Origin: Rhipicephalus microplus
Taxonomy: Eukaryota; Arthropoda; Arachnida; Ixodida; Ixodidae
Assembly: GCF_043290135.1 (NCBI RefSeq)
Contig: NC_134710.1
Coordinates: 135,988,155-136,052,154 of the forward strand
Direction: 5' to 3'
Length of the DNA stretch: 64,000 bases
Position numbers and translations under genes: made by a program
Notes under the pieces: generated by a model
Seen by the model: the letters and a program-made list of their open reading frames with translations, nothing else
Told to the model about the DNA's origin: nothing
Databases searched by the model: none
Part shown: one piece after another, positions 22,061-33,267 of the stretch
Layout of the letters: each line of letters begins with the position of its first letter
How positions within the stretch are numbered: the stretch's first letter is position 1

Positions 22061-22683
22061 TGTTAAGAAAGAGGTGTCGGGACATGCCGCCACGTCCGTG
22101 ACTGTGGCGACCTTGGGTAGCGTGGTCCCGACTGGAGCCATCCGAGTGCCGGGAGAAGACGAGCCGAGGAGCAGGCGTAGATGAGAAGAAAACGTTTATG
22201 TACAATATTTACATGTTGAGAGTAGCGTAGAACAGCATAGAACAGGTGAAGCACACCCGAGCATCTCTGCGCTCACGTTTTTATACACTGCCTTCCCAGG
22301 ATTCACTGCGAGGGAAGACAAGGCAGTTCAGGTCCCTCCAATAGGATTGTCCTCCTTCACTCTGACCCGGTGCAGACTAGTCCACCAAACCAGTTTCTAG
22401 AAAAGTGCGAGGACACGCACACCCGGTGGCACAGGGAAGAGCAATACGGCATCACTGGCTCAGCTAGCTCCTTGCAGGCCCCGAACACAATGCACCAAGG
22501 CGCGGTCGCTGGCCCAGGAATGTAGAAAGCGTGTTCTTGGCACAAGTCCAGATGCGAGGCCCATTGTTCAGTGCACCACCCAAAGGAACAGGTGGAAGCA
22601 CAGGCTGCAAAAGTCCTTCCGGGTAGTCAGGGGGAAAGGGTTGTAATTTTAAGCCGCCCTGGAATGTCGCTCCCGGCATAACA
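22061..22683 (-). repeat. 3' LTR of the Gmr1-like element
   Basis: It begins TGTTAAGAAAGAGGTGTCGG and ends CGGCATAACA on the plus strand (TGTTATGCCG...AACA on the coding strand). The adjacent inner sequence on the coding strand is GGTGGCGGGGGTGC, a likely polypurine tract. Confidence 0.92.
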
Positions 22684-23312
22684 GCACCCCCGCCACCAAA
22701 CCATGTATCATGAGGACGAGCTGCCACAGGTGGCTCGGCTGAATTGATGCGATCGGACACCTGGCTTCTTCCTGGGTCTCGTTGCGAAGCCCTCCAGACT
22801 GCCATCGTCTCCGCAGGCATTCCCCACGATCAGGCCTCTTGCACGGACTCAAGCTTCCTGTGGATACGACGAACTCGACAAGACAACCATTGTCAAACCA
22901 CACCTAACGCTGCAAGCGCCTTCAGCACACCCCTCGCAATGCCAAACCAGACGTAATACCAAACTAGACCAAAAAAAACCTGTTGATTCGTTTCGGCACT
23001 TAACTTCAACGGGGAGAAGTACGTATCTCATGGCGACAAGCCAAAACAGACCTCAATTTCAGTTGTTGCTACAACAACAACGTCGAGAGGATACAAGAAT
23101 CACAATTGCGCTATAGCTACTCGGGGAAGAGAAGTGAACAATTAAGGAAGCCAACGGAAACTATCAGGTTTCACTAATCCTCCTGAACACTCTCGCTGAG
23201 TGGTAACACACTGTGCATGATACACACAGAAAAAAATATTTGAAAAGCATAATCACATGAAAAAAAAAATGCGTAGCAGTACATTAACTTTTCCTGAGAA
23301 TGCTGCCACAGC

Positions 23313-23726
23313 TCAGAAGGCACAGCTAAAACCATCGGCATTAGCGTGTGGTTTACCCTTCTTATAGCGAACTTCAAAATTGTGTTGCTGAAGTGCCATG
23401 CTCCAGCGGAGGAGGCGGCCATTCTTTGAGGACATTTTGTTGAGCCAAGTTAAAGGGCAATGATCAGTTTCTATGATGAAGCGCGACCCGGCGACGTAAC
23501 ATGCCAATTTCTGAATTGCCCATACAAGACAAACACATTCCTTCTCGGAAGTGCTATACACTTCCTCCCTGCTACTGAGTTTACGACTCAAGTACAAGGC
23601 TGGCCGTTCGTTCCGTTCAATATCTTCCTGGCACAGCAATGCCCCCAGGCCACGGTCACTGGCGTCGCACTGAATGATGAAGCCTTTTGAGAAATCCGGT
23701 GCCATGAGCACAGGTCCTTCACTCAA
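23313..23726 (-). pseudogene. Gmr1-like element: RNase H
   Basis: The protein has FIIQCDASDRGLGALLCQ, ALYLSRKLSSREEVYSTSEK, ECVCLVWAI, FIIETDHCPLTWL and RLLRWSMALQQHNFEVRYKKG, which together form the gypsy RNase H domain with its Asp and Glu metal ligands (DAS, E in TSEKE, TDH). It digests the RNA of the RNA-DNA hybrid in reverse transcription. It follows the RT after a frame change at about 23730-23790. No integrase follows; the remaining ~630 bases to the LTR hold no recognisable domain or env gene. Confidence 0.88.
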
Positions 23727-23778
23727 TGCCTGTTTTAGCTTTTGAAACGCGAGTTCTTTCTTGGTATCCCATACGACT

Positions 23779-24935
23779 TCACAGGTTCCGTTTTTCAGAG
23801 GGCGTCAGAGCGCTAGCCAGATTAGAGTAATCTTTTATGTAATGTTGATAATACCCTGCTAAGCCTAGAAACGCCCGCACCTCGGTCTTCGTAGACGGCG
23901 GACGGCGATAGTCAACTACAGCGGCTACCTTCAGCTCCAACGGCCTCCATTGGCCGCGCCCGACAACATGTCCCAAATAGCTGACTTCAGAGCGACCAAA
24001 ATGGCATTTTTCTGCCCGTACTGTGAGCCCTGCCTTCTGCAATCTTTCCAGCACAATCTGAAGATGTTTGATGTGTTCTTCCCAGGTATTGGAGAACACA
24101 GCTACATCATCGAGATAGGGAAGCGCGAAGTCTGACAGCCCATGTAAAACTCTATCCATTAGGGCAGAAAAACAATACAGAGTGTTCTTCAAGCCAAAGC
24201 TTAACATTACCGGACGAAATGTTCCCATGGGGGAAATGAAAGCAGCGTAGCGGCTTGGGGCTCCGTTAAAGGGACTTGCCAATAACCTCTAACAAGGTCT
24301 AAAGTAGAAATGTACATCGAGTTAGATACAGTCTCCACCCTTTCTTCCAAGTTCGGTATGGGGTATGTCTGGTCTACTGTTATTGCATTTAACCTCCGAT
24401 AATCCACGCAGGGCCTTGGGTCTTCGCCTGGCGCCTCTACGAGGATTAGTGGTGAGGTGTAGTCAAACTCGCAGGGAATAGCCACTCCCAGCTCGCCCAT
24501 GCACCTGACCTCTGCATCCATAATTCCCCTTTGCCTTGGGGACACACGATAAGGCTTGCTTCGAATAGGTTGATCACTTGACAACTCGATGTCATGCTCA
24601 ACCACTGAAGTTCTTCCTGGTCTGTAGGAGAACACTGCCAGAAAATTCGGAACCACCACTTTTAAATCCATTTTCTGGTCTTCATCGAGACCTTGGTCCT
24701 TGCTTACTTGCTCTAATAAGCCCTCTATGGTGGGTATCTCAGGATTTTTCAAGCTTGGGATTTCGGCAGTTTCCTCTACCGGCATATTCACCGTCAGGTT
24801 TACGATAGCCTGGCGGTGTACATATGGTTTTATGAGGTTACTATGGAAAACTCTGTTCTGTTTCCTCGCCAATTTGACCTCATAGTTTGTGTCGGATAAC
24901 TTTGACATTACTTTTGCTGGGCTCTCCCACTGCAC
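23779..24935 (-). pseudogene. Gmr1-like element: reverse transcriptase
   Basis: Two overlapping frames. The first (24207-24935) begins with the post-integrase tail (WESPAKVMSKLSDTNYEVK, HSNLIKPY), then a spacer, then RT: DPRPCVDYRRLNAIT, YPIPNLEERVE, STLDLVRGYWQVPL. The second (23779-24282) continues with the palm and thumb: LPYLDDVAVFS (the catalytic YxDD), EKCHFGRSEVSYLGHVV and VRAFLGLAGYYQHYI. The YLDD box and its surroundings are gypsy type, not copia type. The frame shifts near 24240. The integrase tail at the N-terminus of the RT frame shows directly that integrase precedes RT in this element. Confidence 0.9.
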
Positions 24936-25025
24936 TTCAGTTTGTGTTTCTTGGAGGGATGCAGCAGCATCACCTTATCGCCCACACTAAACGTGTACCG
25001 ACGGGCTGACCTATCGTAGTACGTT

Positions 25026-25625
25026 TTAGATAAGACCTGAGCAGCTTTCATGTTTTTTTTCGACTAGCTCTCTTGATTTACCGAGTCTCTCTAAGAGACC
25101 CATCATGTACGCGTCAACCTTAGGTTCTTCCCCACATCTTTCCCATGCCTCGCGAAGCAGGCGTAAAGGACCTTGCAAGCCGCGCCCGTAAACCAGCTTC
25201 GCGGGGCTGAAGCCAGTGCTCTCGTGAGGGGCGGACCTTATCGCAAACAATGCCGCAGGCACGCATGCCTCCCAGTCACACTCGTTCTCAAAGCAAAGAG
25301 CTCCCAAAATACGCTTTAATGCAGAGTGCATTCGTTCAACCGGATTCAATTAAGGGTGGTTCACCGAACTATGCACAATCTTTATCCCGCAACGGTAAAA
25401 GAACGTATTAGTTAAGTTGCTTGTAAAAACGCTCCCATTGTCACATTGAATCTCGGACGAAAATCCTACCCGAGAGTAAATGGACAACAAAGCGTCCACG
25501 ACAGCAACTGAAGTTAGCTCCCTGAAAGGAATGGCCTCGGGAAATTTAGTGGCCACGCACAAGGCTGTTAAAACATAGGGACAGCCAGACAGCGATTCCG
25601 GTAAAAGGCCTACAATGTCAATCAC
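25026..25625 (-). pseudogene. Gmr1-like element: integrase core
   Basis: First block (25350-25625): MIDIVGLLPES (first Asp), YVLTALCVATKFPEAIP, FSSEIQCDNGSVFTS (second Asp), HSSVNHP. Second block (25026-25349): NPVERMHSALKRIL (Glu), then CVPAALFAIRSAPHESTGFS and PAKLVYGR. The DDE triad of a retroviral-type integrase is complete, but a stop near 25350 breaks the frame between HP and NP. The zinc-binding H2C2 part lies just upstream (end of the frame at 25641-27422). Integrase inserts the cDNA copy into host chromatin. Confidence 0.9.
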
Positions 25626-25640
25626 AAGCCGACGAAATGG

Positions 25641-27768
25641 CTATGAAATGACTGGCACCAACGTCATGGGGTATTTCCATTTGCCAGTGGTTTTACCGAC
25701 CCGTTGACATGTGTCGCAAGAGCAAACGAACTCCTCTATGTCCTTCCAACAGCCGGGCCAGTAATACTCCTGAGCTAGCCTGGCTTTGGTTTTTTTAATC
25801 CTTAAGTGTCCGGCCCATGCATTGCCGTGTGCCAGATCGAGGAGTTGTCGGCAGTGTTTCTGCGGTACTAGAAGCTGGTCGTACACGCGCCCTTTTGCAT
25901 CTGCATATATTCGATGCATGATATCTGAATTCATATAGCACGGAATGTTCTTTTTCGCTACCCCCTCTTTTACATGTTCCTGCAGGGATTTCAGGGATGG
26001 ATCTGCCCTTTGTTCAGCGACAAAGTGCGGTTTATCTACTTGAGTAAGGTGCTGCCAAGAGTTTGACATGGGTGCTACAACTGACCCTTCCACTCGTTCC
26101 GGACACTCAGCGTGTTGGCTCACGGTCCTCCCGTTTTCCTCATGCACGTCCCGATCCGCCCGAGTTGGCACGAGCGATTGGCTAGTGTCCTCCTTTGATT
26201 CTACCTCGGTGCTTACTGACATTGGCGGCTCAACTGGTTGCGTCATCCCTAGTTTTCCAAAAATTTCACGAGCTTTAGAACGCGTGAGGGCCATGAACAC
26301 AACTTCGTTGGAAAACGACTCGCCTCGCTCTCTAAGAAGTTTGGCAGATTTGTTGGAGAACAAATAGAAAAAATTCTCCGGCAAATTTTCGGATACCGCT
26401 GCCTCGGTGTCTAGTCGGTCGAAAGGGCCCTCTAGAATTACTCGAACTATTGGCAGGCATGCACTTTGCTCCTCAGCCACCTGTCGGATCCAAGCACACT
26501 CTCCGGTAAAGTCCGAAGGAGAAACGCAACTTGGGTGTGCGACATCCATCGTGGCGGCTGAGTCGCGCAGTACCCTTTTCTTCCTGCTGTTGACAAGCAT
26601 TTCCTGCGTGTACGGCTGCAAAAGTCTCACGCTCTCGTCCGACTCACGTATGCTTGCAAATGCCATTTTCATTTTAGAACTTCTAGCAAAGTGGCCTGGT
26701 TCATTGAAGTTGTAGCATACTGCAGATCTTTGCGCATCAAATGTGCCATTCACGTCAGCAGACGCCTTTAAAGTGCCCCCTGTTTTCGACTCATTCTCAC
26801 GCTTTTCATTCGGGGGCTCCTGCGCCTGCGATTCTTCCTTTCGGAAGTTGTTACGTGGAAAAAACCTCTTTCCTTCAAACTGTTTAGGCGCGAATCTTTT
26901 TGGATTTTTCTCAGGCTGCGCTGCCTTTCCGCACAAATTTCTACGCAGTTCATAGTCATCGGCAAGCTCAGCCGCTTTGCTCAAATTCATTTCTGTGAGC
27001 CTATCTTGGAGCCACAGCTGTGTTTCTTCTGGAATGCCACTGTAATACTGCTCTAGGGCAATGCATTCTATTACTCTATCGTGGTCTCCATAAACTTCCG
27101 CACTCTTCAGCCATTCTACAAGGTTAGTCTTAATTAATCCGATAGGCGAAGTCCTTGTGTCACTTGGCCTTACATGCATGCCTGAAACGCTGTCGGAATG
27201 CCTCAGTGCAAAAGCGATATTTGCGCAACATTGCCCTTTTAACCTTGTCATACACTTCCGCGTCCTCTCTACTAAGTCGCCTATCACGTCGGTGGCCTCG
27301 CAGGGAAGCAGTGCTAGCAATTTTTGCGGCCAATCCTCGAGAGGGATTCTATTTTTCTCGCATTGTCGCTCAAAATGGACAAAATATAGCGCGATGTCTC
27401 CACCAACCTTGAACGGCTGCACAAGGTCTCTTATCTTGTTTGGGTCTCCCTATTATCTCACTGCGGGAACATGGTTCCCGGCTGATACCCTAACTTCCAG
27501 CTCTCCCAGTTTCAGCTCATGTTCCCTTCTTTCTCTTTCCTCCCGAGCTTCTCGCTCTTTTTGCTTTTCAGCTCGAATATCCTCCTGAGCTTTCTCCTAT
27601 CTTTCCCTTCTATCTCGAATTTGCTCCAACAGCTTCCTGGGTTTCCTCGAGAGTCACTTTCTCTTTCTCTATAAACGCGATGATCTGCTGTTTCCGCTTA
27701 GCAGAGCCAACCGCAAGCCCTAACTCCTTGCAGATTTCGAGAAGGTCCAGCACTTTGAACTTGTCCAT
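25641..27768 (-). pseudogene. Gmr1-like element: Gag, protease and integrase zinc domain
   Basis: Gag opens with MDKFKVLDLLEICKELG at 27768 and is broken by stops and frameshifts at 27420-27610. A 593-codon frame (25641-27422) follows. In it, residues about 109-141 (EVYGDHDRVIECIALEQYY, then IPEETQLWLQD) resemble the SCAN fold. Residues 236-249 (CYNFNEPGHFARSS) are a CCHC knuckle with two Cys replaced (Phe and Ser). Residues 284-294 (VLRDSAATMDV) look like the aspartic protease active site. The last ~75 residues carry H2C2 (LAHGNAWAGHL, CSCDTCQRVG). Between Gag start and residue 1 a highly charged stretch (KREREEREAREE) suggests a helix or coiled coil. Confidence 0.87.
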
Positions 27769-27777
27769 ATTAATACT

Positions 27778-28293
27778 TCACTCCACCTCGTTTATGCTCT
27801 ATCAAAACAATGCGGTCGAATCATTCAATTATTGGCCGACCCACAAAGTTACAATGCCAAAACCTACTAACAAAAAGCGCTAGCTAAGTCTGGCCCTACG
27901 AGCTTTTCACTACGCCTCGTTTACTTTCTATTGAAGCAATGTGGTCGAATCATTTGTTTCTTGGCCAACCCACAATGCTACCACACCAAAACCTACTAAC
28001 AAAGAGCGCTAGCTAGGTCTGGCCCTATGAGCATTTCACTACGCCTTATTTACCATTGAGTGAAACAATGTGGTCGAATCATTCAATCCTTGGCCGACCA
28101 ACAAGGTTACCACACCAAAACCTACCAACAAAGATCGCTAGCTAGGGCTGGCCATACGAGCATTTCAGTACGCCTTATTTACCCTCGAGTGAAACAATGC
28201 AGACGAATCATTGAATCCTTGGCCGACCCACAAAGTTACCACACCAAAACCTACTAACAAACAGCGCTAGCTAGGTCTGGCACTACGAGAGAT
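27778..28293 (-). repeat. Four tandem 129-bp units in the element leader
   Basis: Units start at about 27778, 27907, 28036 and 28165, each beginning TCACT(A/C)C(G/A)CCT and containing GGTCGAATCATT, TTGGCCGACC, CAAAACCTACTAACAAA and GCGCTAGCTAG. Spacing is exactly 129 each time, while the units have diverged by substitution. They lie between the primer-binding region and the gag start. Confidence 0.93.
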
Positions 28294-28337
28294 TAACTTA
28301 AAGCACTCACCACGCCAGGGTAGCTGACGGTGGCCGA

Positions 28338-28358
28338 TCCCACCGAGCTGCCATCCAC
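28338..28358 (-). promoter_or_regulatory. Likely primer-binding region
   Basis: On the coding strand the 5' LTR ends AACA and is followed by GTGGATGGCAGCTCGGTGGG, the position where a tRNA 3' end would pair. The TGG triplets fit, but I cannot name the tRNA. Confidence 0.4.
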
Positions 28359-29017
28359 TGTTAGAAAGGAGGTGTCGGGACATGCCGCCACGTTTGTGAC
28401 TGTGGCGACCTTGGGTAGCGTGGTCGCGGCTGGAGCCATCCGACTTCCGGGAGAAGACGAGTCGAGGAGCCGGCGTAGATGAGAAGAAAACGTTTATGTA
28501 CAATATTTACATGTTATGTTGAGAGTAGCGTAGAACAGCATGAAACAGATGAAGCACACCCGAGCGTCTCTGCGCTCGCGTTTTTATACACTGCCTTCCC
28601 AGGATTCACTGTGAGGGAAGACAAGTCAGGTCAGGTCCCTCCAATGGGATTGTCCTCCTCCACTCCGACCCCGTGCAGACTAGTCTGCCAAACCAGTTTC
28701 TAGAAAAGTGTGAGGACACGCACACCCGGTGGCACGCGAAAGAGCAATACGGCACCACTGGCTCAGCTTGCTCCTTGCAGGCCCTGAACACAATGCACCA
28801 AGGCGCGGTCGCTGGCCCAGGAATGTAGAAAGCGTGCTCTTGGCACAAGTCCAGATGCGAGGCCCAATGTTCGGTGCACCACCCAAAGGAGGAGGCGGAA
28901 GCACAGGCTGCAAAGGTGCCTCCGGGTAGTCAGGGGGAAAGGGTTTTTAGACCCAGCAGACTCACTGCACCACCATTGTAATTTTAAGCCGCCCTGAGTG
29001 TCGCTCCCGGCATAACA
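28359..29017 (-). repeat. 5' LTR of the Gmr1-like element
   Basis: It begins TGTTAGAAAGGAGGTGTCGG and ends CCCGGCATAACA on the plus strand, matching the left LTR throughout apart from an extra ~32 bases at about 28946-28977. Confidence 0.92.
28581..28588 (-). promoter_or_regulatory. TATA box in the 5' LTR
   Basis: On the coding strand the LTR has TGTATAAAAACGCG, a classic TATA box, conserved in the other LTR at about 22279-22286. It should set the element's transcription start about 25-30 bases downstream. Confidence 0.65.
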
Positions 29018-31744
29018 ATGCCCAGTTTCAGGCTTGGCACTACTCGTGCCTCATCAAAGAAACATCTCTCACATTGCACGTTTCACCCCTCTGTTAGTAA
29101 AGCTGAAACACCTTTCCCTACAGGCTATGCCACTCCCCATTTTCTTCTTTCCTTCATGCTGTCTTTTCGGTTCTAAGCGGAGGTAGCTGACATATCTGCT
29201 GCACCCTCAATCCTTGCTTTCCACCTAACCCTTGGCTTTTCTTCAGATAAATAGGGTTCGCAGTTTTCAGAAATTAATTTCAAAGAAGGAATAATACATT
29301 TCAAGGCAACTTTTAATTATGGCAGAATAATAATTACATGACCGCCCGGATGATTCTATCTCTACCTTTCCTTTTGATATAGCTGTCATATTGTCATAAT
29401 TTTTCAAATGACATCTGGTTTTGCCATATAGCAATAATAATTACACTAAAATTAACAAATTTTATTCAATAAAAATGAATGAGTGTACCATATGATAGGC
29501 TGTTCACACTTTCATGTTCATCCTTGTCATTCTCCAGCAGTTTTCCGTAGCTACAGCCCAACTTCCAAACAGTTTGAGAAGAGTTTGACATCATGCATTT
29601 ATTGAATGGCACTGCAAACTACAAATTGAATGATCACGCAGGACTAGTTACTCTTTTCAAGTATGTGCTTTCAGCCATACAGAACTCCATCATGCTGAAA
29701 GTTTATCATGTGGTTCTGTTCATGTTCATTTCGCAAGAAAAATAACTTTCTAATGTACAAGCATCTACAATGGCACAGTCACCATAACCTGCATAAAATC
29801 TTGCTCTGTCATCGCCTTATGACAATGCTGGTTCAATAGAATGCCACTTGTAATGGCGATTTTACTACCTGATATGAACGGCAGAAGAAAACTGGCACTT
29901 TCAGCTGAATACAGCATGTGTAAAATGTATTCACTCTCCCAATTGCACCTAATTAAAAGGACCTTAAAGGCAAATAGTTTAAGTCAGAGTAAAAGATCAA
30001 TGTTTGAGAATGCCAAAAACTTTAATATTATCAACAGCAGTGCTCTACTAATCAAGAACCTAAGGTGTACAGCACTATATGTGCCACAAGTGGGACACTT
30101 TGGAATAATCCCAATGACATCAAGAGTCCAGAGTACAATTTATCACAAGTAATCAAACCAGCTGCAAGAAATAAGAACCTTCCGTGCATTACAACACGTA
30201 CTGAAATGATGCCTGTCTATTTACGAACGACACGAGTGGTTCAAAAGTTCTGTTTTCATTAAACTGTTCTTCGCTCAGGCAGTCGCCTATCAGTGGTAGT
30301 TTCGGCATTGCGGAGTGCAGCATGTGCTTTGCACGCCTGCAAAAGTCGCCGTGACGTGGAGGACGTTACCCCTCCTGTAAAGTTGTTTGCGCTTCATGGC
30401 ATGTGTGAGTCTCGCAGATTAGCCACTGTTAGGTTTAGCAGTCGCTGAGTGAAAGGGGATGCTCTGCTCATCCGGGTTAAGGTTAGCGCAGTGGCGCCAG
30501 CAGAGCCTATTGGGCTGGCACAGAGAAAACAGTAAAGTACCTTTTTGGAGTTGGCAGACTGTGGGGGACGACATCATAGGTCATTTCCCGTGGATCCCTT
30601 GTGGAGAGTTTAATGTCAGTGACACCGCATTTGCGGTATTTTGTATAAGGCTTATGTAGCCCGTTGAATTATACTGTATGCTTGTGTGTTGCATAGGCAT
30701 ATTGTATAAAGTTATTTAGCGTGTCACTAGTGATGTATCAGGTTTAGCTGGTGATATCATCGATGTAAAAGCAGATTAATAAATGTACACATTTTTAGTT
30801 CCCTTGATTGCGTCTGCTGTCCCTGTTTGTTTCTAAAGTGGAGCGATCATTTCAGATCTCACAGACTCAAAGTTCTACAAAATATCCCGTCCATGTGATG
30901 TTGCCAGATGCCCTTGTAGAATTACCGCTTGAACTGCAGCAAAGAAACCAACACTATTTTCGAATGGGTGCCGCAAAACGAACCACTATGCTTGAAAAGG
31001 CCAGCGGAGTGACGTGCCTTTGTGCCAGTATGCAAAAAAATCTGCTTGTTTGCTGACTGCCCTTTCCTGCAGAGGATTACAAGATCAAGTGCAACTTGGT
31101 CAAGGCTTGCAATATGCTCTTCCCAGCAGTGCTCTACTGCTACTATTGTCGGTGGCCGCCCAGTAAAGGAGGGCAACGTTGGGCAAGGCAACCGCTATGC
31201 CAGATGACCTGTTAAGACTGGTGATTTTGAAGTGCTGTGCGGACCATTAAATGTGATTTCATTTGAAAATAAGCATTTCTTTGGCACAAAAGTAGCACTA
31301 CGAGGTTTCTGAACTGCTGCTTCAACAAGCAACATCAAGATAATATTTGCCTTTAGCGTCCTTTTAACGACACAGCCATAGGTGTCCTGAACTGAATTTG
31401 CTATTCTGTTCAGTCGAATTGAAATTATCTGGCAATGGCCAATATCAGGGTGCAATTGTGAAAGTATTGCTCCATATAAATATGTGTGTGCTCACCAATA
31501 TTTTAGCCAGGATCAATTTAAAACTTAAGTCTAATTCATCCAAGCAAACAGCAACTACAAACCTGTGTTTTTTTCCCTGAGAGAAAATAAATTTAGATAA
31601 AAATTTATCAAGAGTTAAAAAATGGATGAACCACACCTTTCAAAATAAACAATTTACAATACAAGAGTACACAATTTGGCTGCGATAAAAAATAGTGATG
31701 TTGCACCATTTTTGTTTGTTATTTAAAGATGTAAGATTGTTCTC
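29018..31744. other. Intronic stretch, no gene recognised
   Basis: AT-rich, with short open frames only. A GC-richer part at 30300-30620, with a downstream AATAAA at about 30778, could be the edge of an unrecognised LTR or transcript end. I see no domain or second copy to support it. Confidence 0.35.
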
Positions 31745-32063
31745 CTCACAAAGCAGCATCAGGCCTTCTTCCTGTGGCTGCCGGAAGCAATAGTTTGCAC
31801 TCTTGCTGACACAGTCAGCAAAGTATACACCTTTTTCAAACATGTCCCCATTTGCGGGTTCAGCTCGGGGGGTGATGCACAGTCCGCGACTCAGAATGCC
31901 TGCAAAGTTTCTGTTCTTTGAGCCATGCCATAGCATTCTGTGGTTTCCAAAAAATAAAGCTCTCATTGCAAGACATCTTCTCTATGAGAAACACATTCTG
32001 CAGCTTCAGATGGTAGTTAGTGTATGTTTCTCCATGCGTTTTTTCAAGAGAGGTTTGAATGAT
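31745..32063 (-). CDS. PARP1: PARP1-like gene, catalytic exon with His and Tyr
   Basis: Acceptor CCTCTGTTTTCCAG precedes 32063. The protein starts [19 protein letters not shown], then [48 protein letters not shown] and GLMLLCE. WHGS and VYFAD..SKSANY hold the NAD-binding His and Tyr of the ADP-ribosyltransferase fold; NFAGILS points to PARP1 rather than PARP2. The frame slips before LWHGS in a run of six T. With one T fewer the exon is exactly 106 codons, phase 0 at both ends. At the 3' end the expected donor is GA rather than GT (TGTGAG/GAGAAC). So this copy has a frameshift and an abnormal donor: decayed, or assembly error plus an unusual site. Confidence 0.87.
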
Positions 32064-32591
32064 CTGGAAAACAGAGGCAAAAAAATTTATCTTCACCTAC
32101 ACAAAGTGTACTATTTCATTTCACCCTAAAACTACGAGATTAAAACTAAGTAAAAAACTATTTACTGTAGCAAGCTAATGATTTGTATCACTTTATAAGT
32201 CAATATTACAGTGGCACTCACTGTCAATTTAGAGAAAAATAAAAATAAATGGATTCAGAACCTTTTATTTTAGCAAATGTACCCTCAAACAGAAAATGTA
32301 CAATATTATATTTCCATTATAGAAACTCCAGTTAATTAAATGTTGGACAAGGGTCCTAGCCTGGCACCCACACACTTTATAGAGGGGGTAAATTTTAAAT
32401 ATCTCGATCCTGAAACTACCCTACAACAAATAAACCGAACTTGGCTGGCCATTTTACGTATGCCCGACATCAACGGTTACTGAAGTACATTGGTTTCATA
32501 CATTAATGCCCGTTGAAATTTCCTATTTTTGACTGGCCCCAAAGAATTTCAGCACAAAGACGGCAGCTTATGATGTGTTATTACAGTGATG
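32064..32591. other. Intronic spacer
   Basis: Start of the ~25-kb intron. Nothing is recognised apart from AT-rich sequence. Confidence 0.4.
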
Positions 32592-32642
32592 ATATATGTG
32601 GGGTTTAACGTCCCAAAGCCTCCATATGAATATGAGAGACGC
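32592..32642 (-). mobile_element. Ruka SINE 3'-end fragment
   Basis: ATATGTGGGGTTTAACGTCC, CAAAGCCTCCATATGAATAT, GAGAGACGC: the inverted tail of Ruka only. Confidence 0.85.
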
Positions 32643-32825
32643 ATGACATGTTATTACGGCATTTCTCTAATTCTTATGTATAGCCTCCCCCTCCTGAGAA
32701 TATCCATCCGAAATATTTCAGGGTGGTAAAATCTGCTTTTTTAATTTGCCTGTGCTGACCTCTCTCGTTTTGGAAGCGCTGTGACAGGGGCCGGGACAAC
32801 TGGTATTACCAGAAGGAAAGACTCC

Positions 32826-33062
32826 TCCGCAGCGGTGGTCTAGGGGCTAAGGTACTCGGCTGCTTACTCGCAGGTCGCGGGATCGAATCCAGGCTGCGGC
32901 GGCTGCATTTTCGATGGAGGCAAAAGGGCTGTAGGCCCGTGTGCTCAGATTTGTGTGCACATTAAAGAACCCCAGGTGGTCAAAATTTCCGGAGCCCTCC
33001 ACTACGGCGTCTCTCATAATCATATGGTGGTTTTGGGACGTTAAACCCCACAAATCAATCAA
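32826..33062 (+). mobile_element. Ruka SINE, full length
   Basis: A tRNA-like head (GCGGTGGTCTAGGGGCTAAG with box A features; GGTCGCGGGATCGAATCC as box B) is followed by the body (GGCCCGTGTGCTCAGATTTG, CCCCAGGTGGTCAAAATTTC, CTCATAATCATATGGTGGTT) and the tail ACCCCACAAATCAATCAATT. Ruka is a tRNA-derived tick SINE transcribed by RNA polymerase III and mobilised by LINE enzymes. I found no clear target duplication. Confidence 0.93.
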
Positions 33063-33227
33063 TTATTTATGTTAGAAGGACAAGCAAGTTGTGCCTACGG
33101 GCGCTAAAAAGCCACGAATCCGGCACGACACCAATATCTATGAAAGCACGTTGCGTGGACACGCTGACGCTGTCTTGTGCACAACGTGCGAGCCTCCTGC
33201 GTTGACCAACGCTTTTGAAGAAGCGAG

Positions 33228-33267
33228 ATGATGGTTTTGGGATGTTAAGCCCCACATATCAATCAAA
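33228..33267 (+). mobile_element. Ruka SINE 3'-end fragment
   Basis: GATGGTTTTGGGATGTTAAG followed by CCCCACATATCAATCAAA: the tail of Ruka in plus orientation. Confidence 0.82.

Larger units (their letters stand above)
22061..29017 (-). mobile_element. Ty3/gypsy element with integrase upstream of RT (Gmr1-like), full length
   Basis: A 6.96-kb minus-strand LTR retrotransposon with two similar LTRs, a 4-bp target duplication and internal order Gag, protease, integrase, RT, RNase H. Ordinary Ty3/gypsy elements place integrase last. The copia-like order with gypsy-type RT is known from the Gmr1 group. The Gag contains a stretch like the SCAN domain, which is reported to derive from Gmr1-like Gag. 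Several stops and frameshifts interrupt the coding region, so this copy is not autonomous. The LTRs differ by scattered substitutions and a ~32-base block present only in the right LTR (about 28946-28977). Confidence 0.9.

Noticed and set aside
22684..23312. Envelope gene of the Gmr1-like element
   Set aside because: The stretch between RNase H and LTR has no long frame, signal peptide or membrane segment.
32826..32900. Possible tRNA gene
   Set aside because: The box A and B features belong to the head of a Ruka SINE; the body and tail follow directly.
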